DNA of 64,000 nt from Neobacillus vireti (GTDB taxonomy: Bacteria > Bacillota > Bacilli > Bacillales > Cytobacillaceae): NCBI RefSeq assembly GCF_001026695.1, contig NZ_LDNB01000015.1, positions 1 through 64,000 on the forward strand, in the 5' to 3' direction. This document shows, in pieces, positions 10,703 to 20,023 of this stretch (positions are counted from its first letter, which is position 1; the number at the start of each line of letters is the position of its first letter). A model generated the notes under the pieces. It searched no databases. It was not told the DNA's origin and saw only the letters and a program-made list of their open reading frames with translations. Position numbers and translations under genes: made by a program.

Positions 10703-12394
10703 TTAAATCGTTTCTTTTTTTGAGAAATCGATCGAGGCAGTAATGGCATCTTTTTTCGAGAAGTCAATCATTTCTTTTTTCGGATAGGCATTCACCAGTG
10801 CCAGTTCAAAAACTTGATGGAGATGGGTAACTGGAACAATCCGGATACCGTCAATCTCATTCAAAATGGTTTGCATATTTTCTTCTGGAATGATTACAAT
10901 TTTGGCGCCAGCCTTTTTTGCCGCCTTCACTTTCGGATAGACACCGCCGATTGGTTTCACATTACCATGAATACTGATTTCACCGGTCATTGCAACCGTG
11001 TTATCAATCGGGATTTTATAAATGGCGGAATAAATCCCGGTCGCCATCGCAATTCCCGCCGATGGGCCGTCTATCGGAACCCCGCCCGGGAAGTTAACGT
11101 GGATATCATAATCGTTTGCAGGCACACCCATCGAACGTAAAACGGTAATAACATTTTCAATTGAACCGCGGGCCATGCTTTTTCGACGAATCGATTTCCC
11201 TTGACCGCCAATGCTTTCTTCTTCGACGATACCGGTAATATTGATGGTTCCCTTGTCCTTAGCAGGGATTACAGTCACTTCAATTTCGAGCAAGGCACCG
11301 GAATTCGGCCCATATACAGCAAGTCCATTTACAAGGCCCACGTGGGAGATATCATTTATTTTTCTTTCCATCCGCGGCGTCATCTGGCTGGAATGGATGA
11401 CCCACTCAATATCTTCGTCCTTGATATATGTGCGGTCTTCGGTAATGGCAAGTCCGGCAGCAATTTGGATCATATTAACCGTCTCACGGCCATTTCGCGC
11501 ATATGTAGACAAGGTATTCACACCTGTATCATTAATTTTCAGGTTTACTTTTTCAGCCGCCTTCTTGGCTACACTTACAATTTCTTCCTGAGTTAAATCG
11601 CGAAAGAAAACCTCCATACAACGCGAACGGATGGCGGGTGGAATTTCGCTCGGAGTCCTTGTTGTTGCCCCAATTAAGCGAAAATCGGCGGGCAGCCCAT
11701 TTTTAAAAATATCATGGATATGTGTAGGGATTTGATTATTTTCCTCGTGATAATAGGCACTTTCGAGGAAAACCTTGCGATCCTCTAATACTTTTAACAG
11801 CTTGTTCATTTGAATCGGGTGCAATTCGCCGATTTCATCGATAAAAAGGACTCCGCCATGAGCGTTGGTGACCGCTCCCTGTTTCGGCTGTGGTATTCCC
11901 GCTTGTCCCATCGCTCCTGCCCCTTGATAAATCGGGTCATGGACAGAGCCAATAAGCGGGTCGGCAATTCCTCTTTCATCGAATCGTGCAGTTGTCGCAT
12001 CTAATTCAATAAAAACCGAAGCTGGCTTAAAAGGTGATTTCTGATTCTTTTTTGCTTCCTCCAATACGAGGCGGGCAGCTGCTGTTTTCCCGATACCCGG
12101 CGGTCCGTAAATAATCACATGCTGTGGATTTGGTCCGCATAGAGCGGCTTTTAATGATTTTATCCCATCCTCTTGACCTACAATATCCTTGAAGCTTGTA
12201 GGACGAACTTTCTCAGCTAATGGTTCAGTTAATGATATTGCTCTCATTTTGCGAAGCTGATCCATTTCCTTACGGGATTCCCGATCAATGGATACTTTTT
12301 GCGTTCGCTGGTTTCTTAGCAAATTCCAAAAATACAGCCCTATGATTATTCCGAAAAATAGCTGTATAAATAAGGCAATCCCCGTCCAACTCAT
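10703..12394 (-). CDS. lonB: Membrane-tethered ATP-dependent protease LonB
   Basis: Forespore-associated Lon-like protease of sporulating bacilli. The 563-residue protein starts with one transmembrane helix (residues about 5-25), then an AAA+ module with Walker A IYGPPGIGKTAAA and Walker B LFIDEIGEL, then the protease domain with the Ser-Lys dyad in PIDGPSAGIAMATG and GGVYPKVKAAKKAG. It lacks the large N-terminal LON domain of LonA. The C-terminus carries two near-identical pieces, IDFSKKDAI and IDFSKKETI, a small internal duplication. Repeat array 3 separates it from clpX. Confidence 0.95.
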   Translation of the reverse strand: MSWTGIALFIQLFFGIIIGLYFWNLLRNQRTQKVSIDRESRKEMDQLRKMRAISLTEPLAEKVRPTSFKDIVGQEDGIKSLKAALCGPNPQHVIIYGPPGIGKTAAARLVLEEAKKNQKSPFKPASVFIELDATTARFDERGIADPLIGSVHDPIYQGAGAMGQAGIPQPKQGAVTNAHGGVLFIDEIGELHPIQMNKLLKVLEDRKVFLESAYYHEENNQIPTHIHDIFKNGLPADFRLIGATTRTPSEIPPAIRSRCMEVFFRDLTQEEIVSVAKKAAEKVNLKINDTGVNTLSTYARNGRETVNMIQIAAGLAITEDRTYIKDEDIEWVIHSSQMTPRMERKINDISHVGLVNGLAVYGPNSGALLEIEVTVIPAKDKGTINITGIVEEESIGGQGKSIRRKSMARGSIENVITVLRSMGVPANDYDIHVNFPGGVPIDGPSAGIAMATGIYSAIYKIPIDNTVAMTGEISIHGNVKPIGGVYPKVKAAKKAGAKIVIIPEENMQTILNEIDGIRIVPVTHLHQVFELALVNAYPKKEMIDFSKKDAITASIDFSKKETI

Positions 12395-12543
12395 ACATTT
12401 CCCTCCTGCACTTCATACTCAATATATATTAATAAGTATTTCCTGCAGATTGGCGGAATAAACCACAAAATTAAAAACAAATTCCGATGGTGGATCGGTT
12501 TAAGACCAACTTTCTGATGGTTTTTAGTGGGGATTTTTTAGTT

Positions 12544-12845
12544 TGGCTACTTTCTGAGCGGTTATGGCTATTTTTTATGAGGTTTTGGCTATTTTTTATG
12601 AGGTTTTGGCTATTTTTCGAAGGGTTTTGGCTATTTTTTATGGAGTTTTGGCTAATTAGACATTTATTGGAAAAATAAACGTGAATTTTAATGAGGTTTT
12701 GTCTATTTTTCAAATGGTTTTGTCTATTTTTCAAATGGTTTTGTCTATTTTCCAAAGGGTTTTGTCCATTTAGACATTTTGTGGAAAAAGCAAAATGCAT
12801 TTTCATGGATTTTCGTCTAATTCCCATAGGGTTTTGTTTATTTTT
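12544..12845. repeat. 21-bp periodic repeat array 3 with a higher-order unit, between clpX and lonB
   Basis: TGGCTA recurs at 12544, 12565, 12586, 12607, 12628 and 12649, exactly 21 bp apart. After a 51-bp step TGTCTA or TGTCCA follows at 12700, 12721, 12742 and 12763. Another 51-bp step leads to two more units near 12814 and 12835. Both 51-bp steps contain TTAGACATTT and TGGAAAAA, so a block of units plus spacer has itself been repeated. The minus-strand frame 12471-12881 is open with NRQNxxK/NSQNxxK heptads, but its only ATG lies within the clpX terminator without a ribosome binding site. The remaining intergenic DNA (12395-12543) shows nothing else. Confidence 0.9.
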
Positions 12846-12865
12846 GACACGGAAAACACACAAAC

Positions 12866-12892
12866 AAAAAGACCCAGCCATAAGACCAGGTC
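12866..12892 (-). terminator. Rho-independent terminator of clpX
   Basis: On the minus strand GACCTGG pairs (with wobble) with CTGGGTC and is followed by TTTTTG. It begins about 10 nt past the clpX stop. Confidence 0.75.
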
Positions 12893-12901
12893 CCGTACAG
12901 T

Positions 12902-14158
12902 TTAAGCTGATTTTTCTTCAATAACAGTTCCGTCTTCCAAAACTAGCTTCGGAATACTGTTTTCGATAACGGTATCCTTTGTAATGATACACTTGGTAAT
13001 ATCATCACGTGATGGAAGATCAAACATGACATCAAGCATGATTCCTTCAATGATCGAACGTAGACCACGGGCACCCGTTTTACGTTCAATTGCTTTTTTA
13101 GCGATTTCAGTCAATGCGCCTTCTTCGAATTCCAGCTCAACTTCATCGATTTCCAGCATTTTTTGATATTGTTTAACAAGCGCATTTTTTGGCTTTGTTA
13201 AAATTTCAATTAATGCCGCTTCATCAAGCTGCTCGAGGCTGGCAATAACCGGAAGACGACCGATGAATTCCGGAATTAATCCAAAACGGAGTAAATCCTC
13301 AGGCAATACCTTTGAAAGAAGCTCTTTTTGGCCAATCTCCTCCTGCTTTGGACCTGAACCAAAACCAATTACTTTTTGGCCTAAGCGGCGCTTGATAATC
13401 GGTTCAATTCCGTCAAAAGCTCCACCGCAGATAAATAGAATATTTGTTGTATCGATTTGGATAAATTCTTGATGCGGATGCTTTCTGCCACCTTGAGGCG
13501 GAACACTTGCCACCGTGCCTTCAAGAATTTTTAATAACGCCTGCTGAACACCTTCACCGGATACATCTCTTGTAATCGATGGATTTTCAGATTTTCGGGC
13601 AATTTTATCAATTTCATCAATATAAATAATCCCTTTTTCTGCTTTTTCCACATCATAATCGGCCGCTTGAATCAATTTTAATAAAATGTTCTCTACGTCT
13701 TCACCGACATAGCCCGCTTCAGTAAGAGAAGTAGCATCGGCAATTGCGAATGGTACATTCAGAATACGTGCTAATGTTTGCGCTAATAATGTTTTACCGC
13801 TTCCTGTTGGTCCAATCATACAAATATTACTCTTTGAAAGCTCGACATCATCAATTTTGCTGTTAGAATTAATGCGCTTGTAATGGTTATAGACCGCAAC
13901 CGACAGCGATTTTTTCGCCTGGTCCTGACCGATGACATATTCATTGAGAATTTCACAGATTTCTTTCGGCTTTGGAACATCTTTAAATTCTACTTCTTCT
14001 TCTGTCCCAAGTTCTTCCTCAACGATTTCTGTGCAAAGCTCGATACATTCATCACAGATATAAACTCCCGGCCCTGCAACTAATTTTCGAACTTGATCCT
14101 GTGTTTTGCCACAGAAAGAACACTTTAATTGTCCTTTTTCATCATTAAATTTAAACAA
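12902..14158 (-). CDS. clpX: ATP-dependent Clp protease ATP-binding subunit ClpX
   Basis: AAA+ unfoldase that feeds substrates to the ClpP peptidase. The N-terminal zinc-binding domain shows four cysteines in [10 protein letters not shown] and [10 protein letters not shown]. Then come Walker [13 protein letters not shown], Walker [11 protein letters not shown] and the ClpP-docking IGF loop (KVIGFGSG). The start is placed at TTG 14158 ([10 protein letters not shown]), which matches known ClpX N-termini and leaves AAGGGGTG six nt upstream. The GTG at 14167 would sit directly on the ribosome binding site. Product 418 residues. It is monocistronic by its flanking terminators. Confidence 0.96.
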   Translation of the reverse strand: MFKFNDEKGQLKCSFCGKTQDQVRKLVAGPGVYICDECIELCTEIVEEELGTEEEVEFKDVPKPKEICEILNEYVIGQDQAKKSLSVAVYNHYKRINSNSKIDDVELSKSNICMIGPTGSGKTLLAQTLARILNVPFAIADATSLTEAGYVGEDVENILLKLIQAADYDVEKAEKGIIYIDEIDKIARKSENPSITRDVSGEGVQQALLKILEGTVASVPPQGGRKHPHQEFIQIDTTNILFICGGAFDGIEPIIKRRLGQKVIGFGSGPKQEEIGQKELLSKVLPEDLLRFGLIPEFIGRLPVIASLEQLDEAALIEILTKPKNALVKQYQKMLEIDEVELEFEEGALTEIAKKAIERKTGARGLRSIIEGIMLDVMFDLPSRDDITKCIITKDTVIENSIPKLVLEDGTVIEEKSA

Positions 14159-14495
14159 ACCTTTCACCCCTTAAAACATGTTAAAACTATATTTAATGCC
14201 CGCGAATTACACAAACAAAACTTTTTTACTAAATATTCAATGGTATGTATTTTGCATTGTAACACATGAAGCCAATCGACTGGAAATAAAAAGCTTTCCG
14301 CCATTATGTTTTCTTCTTTTGTTTGTGTCATTCAATTAAAAAACCTATGTACTCATTAATCTTAACCATTATATATCAAAATAAATCTTAAAGCCGTTTG
14401 GAAATTATTTATTCGCCTTTGAGAGAACTTTTTCCTGCTTGTTAAAAAGCTTTCCCTCTACTTATTATAATATGTAATTTGAAAAATGTATAAAA
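14159..14495 (-). promoter_or_regulatory. clpX upstream region
   Basis: This 337-bp AT-rich gap between tig and clpX holds no gene. On the minus strand TTGTTT, 17 nt and TAAATA (about 14180-14210) form a weak sigma-A-like promoter for clpX. No CtsR or CIRCE operator is visible. Confidence 0.3.
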
Positions 14496-14521
14496 CAAGG
14501 CACGATTAAAATCGCGCCTTG
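14496..14521 (-). terminator. Rho-independent terminator of tig
   Basis: CAAGGCGCGATT pairs with AATCGTGCCTTG and is followed on the minus strand by TTTTA. It begins 15 nt past the tig stop. Confidence 0.85.
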
Positions 14522-14535
14522 CCATATTGATTTAG

Positions 14536-15813
14536 TTATTTCTTATTTTCAACAAGAAAGTCTACTGCTTTTTTAAGTTGAAGATCTGCTTTAATGCCTT
14601 CTAAACCGCCAAGGGCTTGTTTAATGCTGTCAACAGTCATGTTGTACATGCCAGCCATTTTCTCAAGCTCGGAGTCTACATCTTCGTTTGATACTTCAAG
14701 GTTTTCCGCTTTAGCAATCGCTTCTAAAGTTAAGTTGATTTTCACGCGATTTCCTGCTTCTTCCTTCATTTGGTCACGTAAGGCTTTTTCGTCTTGACCT
14801 GAGAATTGGAAGTAAAGCTCAAGGTTCATACCTTGCATTTGTAAGCGTTGTTCGAATTCTTGAAGCATACGGTTTACTTCTGTTTCAACCATTACTTCTG
14901 GAACTTCTACTTCAGCGTTTGCTGCAGCTGACTCAACGACTGTATCACGTAGGTGATGCTCAGCTTCATGCTTCTTGCTGTCTTCTAAACGAGTTTTGAT
15001 TTTTTCTTTAAGTGCATCTAATGTTTCAACTTCATCGTCAACATCTTTTGCAAACTCGTCATCTAATTCAGGAAGTTCTTTACCTTTAATTTCATGAACA
15101 GTTACTTTGAAAACTGCTGGCTTACCAGCAAGTTCAGCTGCATGGTATTCTTCAGGGAATGTAACTTCCACGTCTTTAGATTCGCCGGCTGCTACACCTA
15201 CTAGCTGCTCTTCAAATCCAGGGATGAAAGAACCTGACCCTAATTCAAGAGTGTGGTTCTCAGCTTTTCCACCTTCGAAGGCTTCGCCATTAACGAATCC
15301 TTCAAAATCAAGAACAACTGTATCACCATTTTCAGCAGTGCCTTCTTCTTTGATAACAAGCTCTGCTTGACGCTCTTGAAGAGTTTTTAATTCGTTAGCT
15401 ACATCTTCTTCAGTAACAGTGGTATCGAAAGCTTCTACTTCAATACCTTTGTATTCGCCTAATTTCACTTCAGGCTTAACCTGAACAGTTGCTTTAAAGA
15501 TAAGCTCTTTGCCTTTTTCCATTTGCTCGATGTCGATATCAGGACGGTCTACAGGCTCGATTCCTGTTTCATCAATTGCATTTCCATATGCTTCAGGAAG
15601 AAGAATATCTAATGCATCTTGATAAAGTGATTCTACACCAAAGCGCTTCTCAAACATTCCACGTGGCATTTTCCCCTTACGGAAGCCTGGAACACTTACT
15701 TGTTTAACTACTTTTTGGAATGCTGCGTCTAAGCCTTGGCCAACCTTTTCAGCACTTACTTCAACTGTAAGAACGCCGCGGTTTCCTTCTAATTTTTCCC
15801 ATTTTGCTGTCAT
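14536..15813 (-). CDS. tig: Trigger factor, ribosome-associated chaperone and peptidyl-prolyl isomerase
   Basis: Binds the ribosome exit tunnel and folds nascent chains. The 425-residue product has the N-terminal ribosome-binding domain with the signature [11 protein letters not shown], the FKBP-type PPIase domain (about residues 160-245, [28 protein letters not shown]) and the helical C-terminal chaperone domain. The ATG at 15813 ([10 protein letters not shown]) has GGAGGG about 9 nt upstream. An in-frame ATG at 15900 would add 29 residues foreign to the family and is rejected. Confidence 0.97.
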   Translation of the reverse strand: MTAKWEKLEGNRGVLTVEVSAEKVGQGLDAAFQKVVKQVSVPGFRKGKMPRGMFEKRFGVESLYQDALDILLPEAYGNAIDETGIEPVDRPDIDIEQMEKGKELIFKATVQVKPEVKLGEYKGIEVEAFDTTVTEEDVANELKTLQERQAELVIKEEGTAENGDTVVLDFEGFVNGEAFEGGKAENHTLELGSGSFIPGFEEQLVGVAAGESKDVEVTFPEEYHAAELAGKPAVFKVTVHEIKGKELPELDDEFAKDVDDEVETLDALKEKIKTRLEDSKKHEAEHHLRDTVVESAAANAEVEVPEVMVETEVNRMLQEFEQRLQMQGMNLELYFQFSGQDEKALRDQMKEEAGNRVKINLTLEAIAKAENLEVSNEDVDSELEKMAGMYNMTVDSIKQALGGLEGIKADLQLKKAVDFLVENKK

Positions 15814-15980
15814 ACCTTTTTCCCTCCAACAATCTATTCTCATATCATTCGTTACGAATTTGAGTCGAAAAATGTCTTGCTCATCAAGCCATTTTTCCAT
15901 TTTTTAAATGTAAAATATATTTTTTACACAATGCAACCCCTACATTATATCATAGGTTTGTTTTCTTTCAACAGCAAAGC

Positions 15981-17006
15981 CTATATATTAGGATAAGAAA
16001 TTTTCTCAATTTCCTCTATTTTTACAATCGCCTGCCCGATTTCTTTCGGGTGAACAGCGTATTCCCTCGCAATATCTCCTATTTTCGGATCTAAGCCTAG
16101 ATATTCTTCGGCTAGTAATTGAATGGCTCCAGCCCATGCAGCGGGGCTATCCGGTTCAAGCGTGAAAGGATAACTCATAAAAAAAATCCGCTCTACCATT
16201 CCAATGGTATTTTCAAAAAGAACTGGATTATTACTTTCCAAGCCACTTTCTAGTAACACCTTTACTTCTTCCATCCTGGGCTGTCCCCTTACCTCAGGCA
16301 GATTTGCAGGAATTACGTTTTCCTCTAGCGAGAATTTCCTGACCACTAATTCTTTATCAATTTCCTGCTCTTTTAATAGAGTTAACAGAATCGTTTTGAG
16401 AAAGGGATGGCCATTGTCAGCTTTTAAATAATCGGCAATTTCCGCGACATAGGGGCGGATATTTTTCTCCGCCAAACCTGAAATAAGGAGCATTTGTTGG
16501 TTTAGATTGTTGTTTTCAAACAGATTTAGCTTATTGTGATTACTTTCTTCCGGATCATCTTCACTATCACCTTGAAGATGATTCTCTGCCATCCTCTTGC
16601 TAAATTGCAGGATAGTTATAAAATGATCAATTTTCTCCGGCGGAATCTCTTTTTCTTCTAATAAAGCCTCAATTGTTTCGACGATTTCCTGGTATTCATG
16701 CAGTTGAATGAGGATTGTCAAATATAAGTCCACCAATTGTAAATAGTCGCCAATACCTTTTAACAGCATTTCATTCGCAAGTTTTTTCGCCTTTTTAAAA
16801 GAACCTGCTTCAAAATAGGCAAGGACAAGTCCGACTAAAATGTCATCATTATCAGGATCCAGCACTTTTGCTTCTTCCAAAAGAGTGATCGCTTCGTTGA
16901 ATTTTTTATTATGCAGACTCTCTAAACCTTTATCCGTTAATCTCTTTTCAATTCCTGGGAAGAAGATAACATTATCAATTCTTTTGGCTCGTTCCCGTTT
17001 TTTCAT
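15981..17006 (-). CDS. ysoA: Tetratricopeptide-repeat protein, YsoA-like
   Basis: A 341-residue protein with helical TPR-type repeats in the first half (for example GLESLHNKKFNEAITLLEEA and GLVLAYFEAGSFKKAKKLA) and a helical C-terminal domain (DPKIGDIAREYAVHPKEIGQ). It is presumably a cytosolic scaffold, with no catalytic motif seen. Length and place between tig and the tRNA-Arg locus fit B. subtilis YsoA. The start ATG at 17006 has AAAGGGCGG 6 nt upstream. Function is unknown. Confidence 0.8.
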   Translation of the reverse strand: MKKRERAKRIDNVIFFPGIEKRLTDKGLESLHNKKFNEAITLLEEAKVLDPDNDDILVGLVLAYFEAGSFKKAKKLANEMLLKGIGDYLQLVDLYLTILIQLHEYQEIVETIEALLEEKEIPPEKIDHFITILQFSKRMAENHLQGDSEDDPEESNHNKLNLFENNNLNQQMLLISGLAEKNIRPYVAEIADYLKADNGHPFLKTILLTLLKEQEIDKELVVRKFSLEENVIPANLPEVRGQPRMEEVKVLLESGLESNNPVLFENTIGMVERIFFMSYPFTLEPDSPAAWAGAIQLLAEEYLGLDPKIGDIAREYAVHPKEIGQAIVKIEEIEKISYPNI

Positions 17007-17060
17007 AAAAATCCGCCCTTTGGCTTGTCGTTGAAAAATAGTTTAGCATAAATGGAACAT

Positions 17061-17087
17061 AAAAAAAACTCACTATAAAAGTGAGTT
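17061..17087 (-). terminator. Terminator stranded beyond attL
   Basis: AACTCAC (17067-17073) pairs with GTGAGTT (17081-17087), followed on the minus strand by eight T. It lies directly outside the left element end. Before integration it would have terminated the tRNA-Arg transcript. The island has moved it 21 kb away from that gene. Confidence 0.8.
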
Positions 17088-17093
17088 AAATGA

Positions 17094-17137
17094 TTTTGGT
17101 ATGTAGTATGGCGTCCCAGGAGAGATTCGAACTCCCG
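17094..17137. repeat. attL, left copy of the 44-bp direct repeat
   Basis: Identical over 44 bp to 38434-38477. It contains the last 29 nt of tRNA-Arg including the encoded CCA end, plus 15 nt of 3' flank. Right of 17137 the sequence no longer matches the tRNA, so this is a tRNA 3' fragment left by integration. Confidence 0.95.
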
Positions 17138-17504
17138 GACGTGTGTTTTTGGCGAATGCCGAAAAATCCTGTCATACCGCGCTTAAGTCCGCTCGATGAA
17201 TCGGTCGTTTGCCGGTCAACTGACCGTTATTTAGTTTCTACTATATTATATACTTTTGATTCCCGTAGTAGTCAATTCTAAAGGTACGCACCTTCAGACA
17301 AACAATTTACACTAAATGACATTTTGTATTTTAAATGAAATCACTCCTTTAGACAACAGGAGTGATTTTTTTTGAGGAAAAATGAAATATATCTCCAAAT
17401 CATAGTGGAGCGATAAATTTTCAATTTTTTCTATTTTTGGAAACCCAAACTATTTATTATGTTATTATTTAAATATACAGAAAAAGCAAAGGGGGAAGTT
17501 AATA
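17138..17504. other. Left end of the island: probable integrase arm sites, no gene
   Basis: No gene is seen. GATGAATCGGTC at 17195-17206 is the exact reverse complement of 38381-38392 at the other end, and CGGTCAACTGACCG lies close by, so integrase or excisionase arm sites are likely. A hairpin at 17342-17373 (AATCACTCCT pairing with AGGAGTGATT, then eight T) is a plus-strand terminator. Confidence 0.5.
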
Positions 17505-17825
17505 ATGTTTAAAAAATTAGTAATAATTGTTATTACATTATTAGTATTAATAGGTTTAAGTTTTGGATTATCGCTTTATATCCAATCGAAATTTTTTGAT
17601 TATTCATTTTTTGTAGGTTTAGCTGTCTCCATAGTCATATGGTTTTTTACCTCTAAGGGAGGAATAACAACCAAAAATACGGATATGTTGGTCCAATCAA
17701 CGACTGGTATCAAGATGGAACATCAAAAATTTGAATTTTCGCCAAATCTGGTTTTTATTACATCGCTGTTTTATACCATTGTTACCTTTGCTGGAATGCT
17801 TTATCAATACAGAGATTATTTATAA
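17505..17825 (+). CDS. Small membrane protein, function unknown
   Basis: A 106-residue protein with three hydrophobic segments, near residues 5-28, 33-50 and 82-100, and a short polar loop between the second and third. AGGGGGAAG precedes the ATG by 7 nt, so it is probably expressed. It is 32 nt upstream of another membrane-protein gene and likely in one transcript with it. I recognise no family. It is AT-rich and has no counterpart at this place in related genomes, consistent with cargo of the island. Confidence 0.65.
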   Translation: MFKKLVIIVITLLVLIGLSFGLSLYIQSKFFDYSFFVGLAVSIVIWFFTSKGGITTKNTDMLVQSTTGIKMEHQKFEFSPNLVFITSLFYTIVTFAGMLYQYRDYL

Positions 17826-17857
17826 AAAAGTAAATAACAATTAAAGGAGAGGATAAA

Positions 17858-18475
17858 ATGAGCAACTTATTTACTAAAACTGAAAAAGGACATACTGAAA
17901 GAGGACCTGCTCTTCTGATTTCGACAATTATATTGTTTTTAAGCAGCTTCTTTACGCCGTTTTTATTGCTTGGTCTGGTACAAGATACTCTTTATCACGA
18001 CCGCCGCTCGCAATGGTTTTTCATATCACCTCCTTCAGCCTACGTTGCCTGTTTAATCGGTATGCTTTGGATTCCGATAGTGTTGACATTGCATTTAATC
18101 ATTCAAAACAAATATGAGTTCAAGAAAATGAAATGGGTGACATTGTTGCTTATTTTATTAAGCGTCCCCGTTTTGATGGGAGGCATAACGAATTATTACT
18201 ATTTCGATGAAAAAGGGGTCCATTACAATTCATTAAACACACTCAATGAAAAAACGAATGAATGGTCAAAACTTCAGGAAGTGAAAATAGTTTATTCAAA
18301 AAATGAATCGACAAATGCCATCCAATTAGATGAGTATCAATTTATAACAGAAGATAAAAAAGTAATAACCGTACCTATCAGAGCAGAATTTAAGGCGTAT
18401 GAAAATCTAATATTAGCCAAACTGAAAGAAAATAATGTAAAAGTCACTGACAATTATGCGGAACAAAGCGAATAA
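17858..18475 (+). CDS. Membrane protein with C-terminal soluble domain, function unknown
   Basis: A 205-residue protein with three transmembrane segments in the first 115 residues and a soluble C-terminal half that starts YYYFDEKGVHYNSL and alternates beta-strand-like stretches, similar in layout to bacterial PH-like membrane proteins. That comparison is by eye only. AAAGGAGAGG stands upstream of the ATG. It probably forms a two-gene operon with the preceding gene and is followed by a hairpin terminator. Confidence 0.65.
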   Translation: MSNLFTKTEKGHTERGPALLISTIILFLSSFFTPFLLLGLVQDTLYHDRRSQWFFISPPSAYVACLIGMLWIPIVLTLHLIIQNKYEFKKMKWVTLLLILLSVPVLMGGITNYYYFDEKGVHYNSLNTLNEKTNEWSKLQEVKIVYSKNESTNAIQLDEYQFITEDKKVITVPIRAEFKAYENLILAKLKENNVKVTDNYAEQSE

Positions 18476-18527
18476 ACAATCGGACTAAACAGGATTTTCT
18501 TAAATAGAGAAATTACATAATCAGAAT

Positions 18528-18556
18528 AAAAAGAGCTTGGGAATCCAAAGCTCTTT
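18528..18556. terminator. Hairpin terminator, probably bidirectional
   Basis: AAAGAGCTT pairs with AAGCTCTTT around a short loop, with A-rich sequence before and T-rich sequence after. It ends the transcript from 17505-18475. Confidence 0.65.
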
Positions 18557-18673
18557 TCTTGTGAATTGATGCGTGATTTATAATGAGAAATGTGAGAATG
18601 TGTTTGTTATTTATACTGTGTTTTTTCATTTTGTACCTCAAAAGTAAACCCGTTACGATTTTGCCCCAAATAA

Positions 18674-19009
18674 TTACTCCGAATATATTAACTCTTCATC
18701 CGTGATATCGTACGAATCTTTCATGATAAAATCATCTTCATCATAAGCCGTACGCGTTAGAAACCTCATACGATTCTTTCGGACGAAGGACTTTAAATAG
18801 TCAATATAATTATCTATTTGCTTATAACATAGTCTGGTTTCATCATCATTTAAATGTAATCGGTTTATTTCATTTGGATGAGTATAAACATCCAACAATC
18901 TCCAATTTGTATCAAATACAGCAGATATTGTTATCATTCCGCTCGGAATGAATATGGGCAAACCTATTGTCCCTGTTTCAGTACCAACAACCATAAGCCT
19001 TAACTTCAT
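18674..19009 (-). CDS. Hypothetical protein, 111 residues
   Basis: A soluble protein with a beta-rich first half (MKLRLMVVGTETGTIGLPIF) and an acidic, helical second half ending in YDITDEELIYSE. GGAGG stands 7 nt before the ATG, which supports expression. No family is recognised. It converges with the plus-strand gene 17858-18475 and is divergent from the small gene at 19122. Confidence 0.6.
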   Translation of the reverse strand: MKLRLMVVGTETGTIGLPIFIPSGMITISAVFDTNWRLLDVYTHPNEINRLHLNDDETRLCYKQIDNYIDYLKSFVRKNRMRFLTRTAYDEDDFIMKDSYDITDEELIYSE

Positions 19010-19121
19010 TTTTCATCCTCCTTTTGTAATAAAATGCCCCACCGGCAATTTGTTCACTCGGGAATAATTTTATTTACGGTAGGAAAAATGTTGAAAAACG
19101 AACAACAAAGAAGGCGAAATT

Positions 19122-19310
19122 ATGATTGATTTTGAACGAAAAGAAAAAGTAGCATCAATTAAAGCAAAGGTGCTGGGAATCCTGAGCATGGTAATCGGCG
19201 ATGATCTGTACAATAAAGAAATGATGGTGCCCGACTTAACGAATCTTGTTGCACTGCTCGATGAAATGGCTGTTATGGTGAAACGGATTGAGCCAGAATA
19301 TTTAAAGTAA
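19122..19310 (+). CDS. Hypothetical helical protein, 62 residues
   Basis: Short, entirely helical prediction with alternating charged and hydrophobic residues (ERKEKVASIKAKVLGIL, VALLDEMAVMVKRIEPEYLK). A GAAGGCGAAATT sequence precedes the ATG. No family is recognised. Its stop is followed by a copy of the TAACGGG motif (19314-19340) that also follows several other genes of the island. Confidence 0.5.
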   Translation: MIDFERKEKVASIKAKVLGILSMVIGDDLYNKEMMVPDLTNLVALLDEMAVMVKRIEPEYLK

Positions 19311-19313
19311 AAA

Positions 19314-19340
19314 GCGCCTAACGGCTAACGGGTTCTGTTT
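19314..19340 (+). repeat. Copy of the gene-3' motif (TAACGGG type), plus orientation
   Basis: CCTAACGGCTAACGGGTTC follows a plus-strand gene and reads in that gene's direction. In the other copies the same TAACGGG core reads on the minus strand behind minus-strand genes, so orientation follows the gene. Confidence 0.5.
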
Positions 19341-19388
19341 TGAAGTACAAAACGAAAAATAGATGGGCAAATAACAAGTTAAATCTCA

Positions 19389-19425
19389 CACAAAAAACAC
19401 CGAAACTAGTACAGTGTTTTTTGTG
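19389..19425. terminator. 12-bp perfect inverted repeat
   Basis: CACAAAAAACAC (19389-19400) is the exact inverse of GTGTTTTTTGTG (19414-19425) with a 13-nt loop. It probably acts as a bidirectional terminator between the plus gene 19122 and the minus gene 19558. Confidence 0.6.
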
Positions 19426-19450
19426 TATTTATTATTTATTCTTGTTTAAA

Positions 19451-19530
19451 TAAAGCCCCCTATAGTTTAAGTACACTCTTTCACAAACTTAGATTTATTA
19501 CAGGAATGCTGCCCCGATAGCTTTAGAAGG
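19451..19530 (-). repeat. 80-bp paired element, copy A
   Basis: On the minus strand GGGGCAGCATTCCT is followed about 30 nt later by GTACTTAAAC and AGGGGGCTTTA. The same two blocks in the same order occur at 23649-23720. It lies directly 3' of the gene 19558-19992. Confidence 0.65.
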
Positions 19531-19557
19531 GTTCAGGAATAACCCTTTTTACGCATC

Positions 19558-19992
19558 CTAGTTTTTAATTTCTTTTACTAAACTTCCGTTATTAGATTCG
19601 TACAGCTCTAAGGAGTACCCAATTTCAGTTTTGGGGTAATACTCAACTCGGCAATCATATTGCCCATCTTTAACTTCACCTTTAAAACGGTTAAAGTTAA
19701 TATATTTGTCCTCAAATAAGACTGCTATACCTGAGTTTTTAGCTGTATTGTATTCTTCAACTTCGCATCTTCCTTTATAAACCATTGTGCGTTGTTTTAA
19801 AACACTTGTTATATCCTGAAGAAGATAGGTGAAAGAACCAATGAAAAACAAGAAAATGCAGGCAGCTACTATAGAATCAAAGGATTTATGAAATTTTATT
19901 CCCCTTTTACGGATGTGCCTAAAATAATAAATTGGTGTCCATACAATAAAAAAGATACACAGGATAAATAAAGTGCCATATTCCTCCACCAA
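19558..19992 (-). CDS. Membrane protein with two transmembrane segments, function unknown
   Basis: About 144 residues. Two hydrophobic helices lie near the N-terminus (LFILCIFFIVWTPIYYF and SIVAACIFLFFIGSF), then a soluble domain of about 75 residues with beta-strand character. The start is uncertain: GGAGG lies 5 nt before TTG 19992 and 8 nt before GTG 19989, while GTG 19998 is too close. No family is recognised. Its 3' side carries paired element copy A. Confidence 0.55.
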   Translation of the reverse strand: MVEEYGTLFILCIFFIVWTPIYYFRHIRKRGIKFHKSFDSIVAACIFLFFIGSFTYLLQDITSVLKQRTMVYKGRCEVEEYNTAKNSGIAVLFEDKYINFNRFKGEVKDGQYDCRVEYYPKTEIGYSLELYESNNGSLVKEIKN

Positions 19993-20023
19993 CCACACCT
20001 CCAGTTAAAGAGTTTTTTAAACT

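Noticed and set aside
12471-12881. Minus-strand 136-codon frame with NRQN/NSQN heptads
   Set aside because: Its ATG is inside the clpX terminator and lacks a ribosome binding site. Kept only as a repeat feature.
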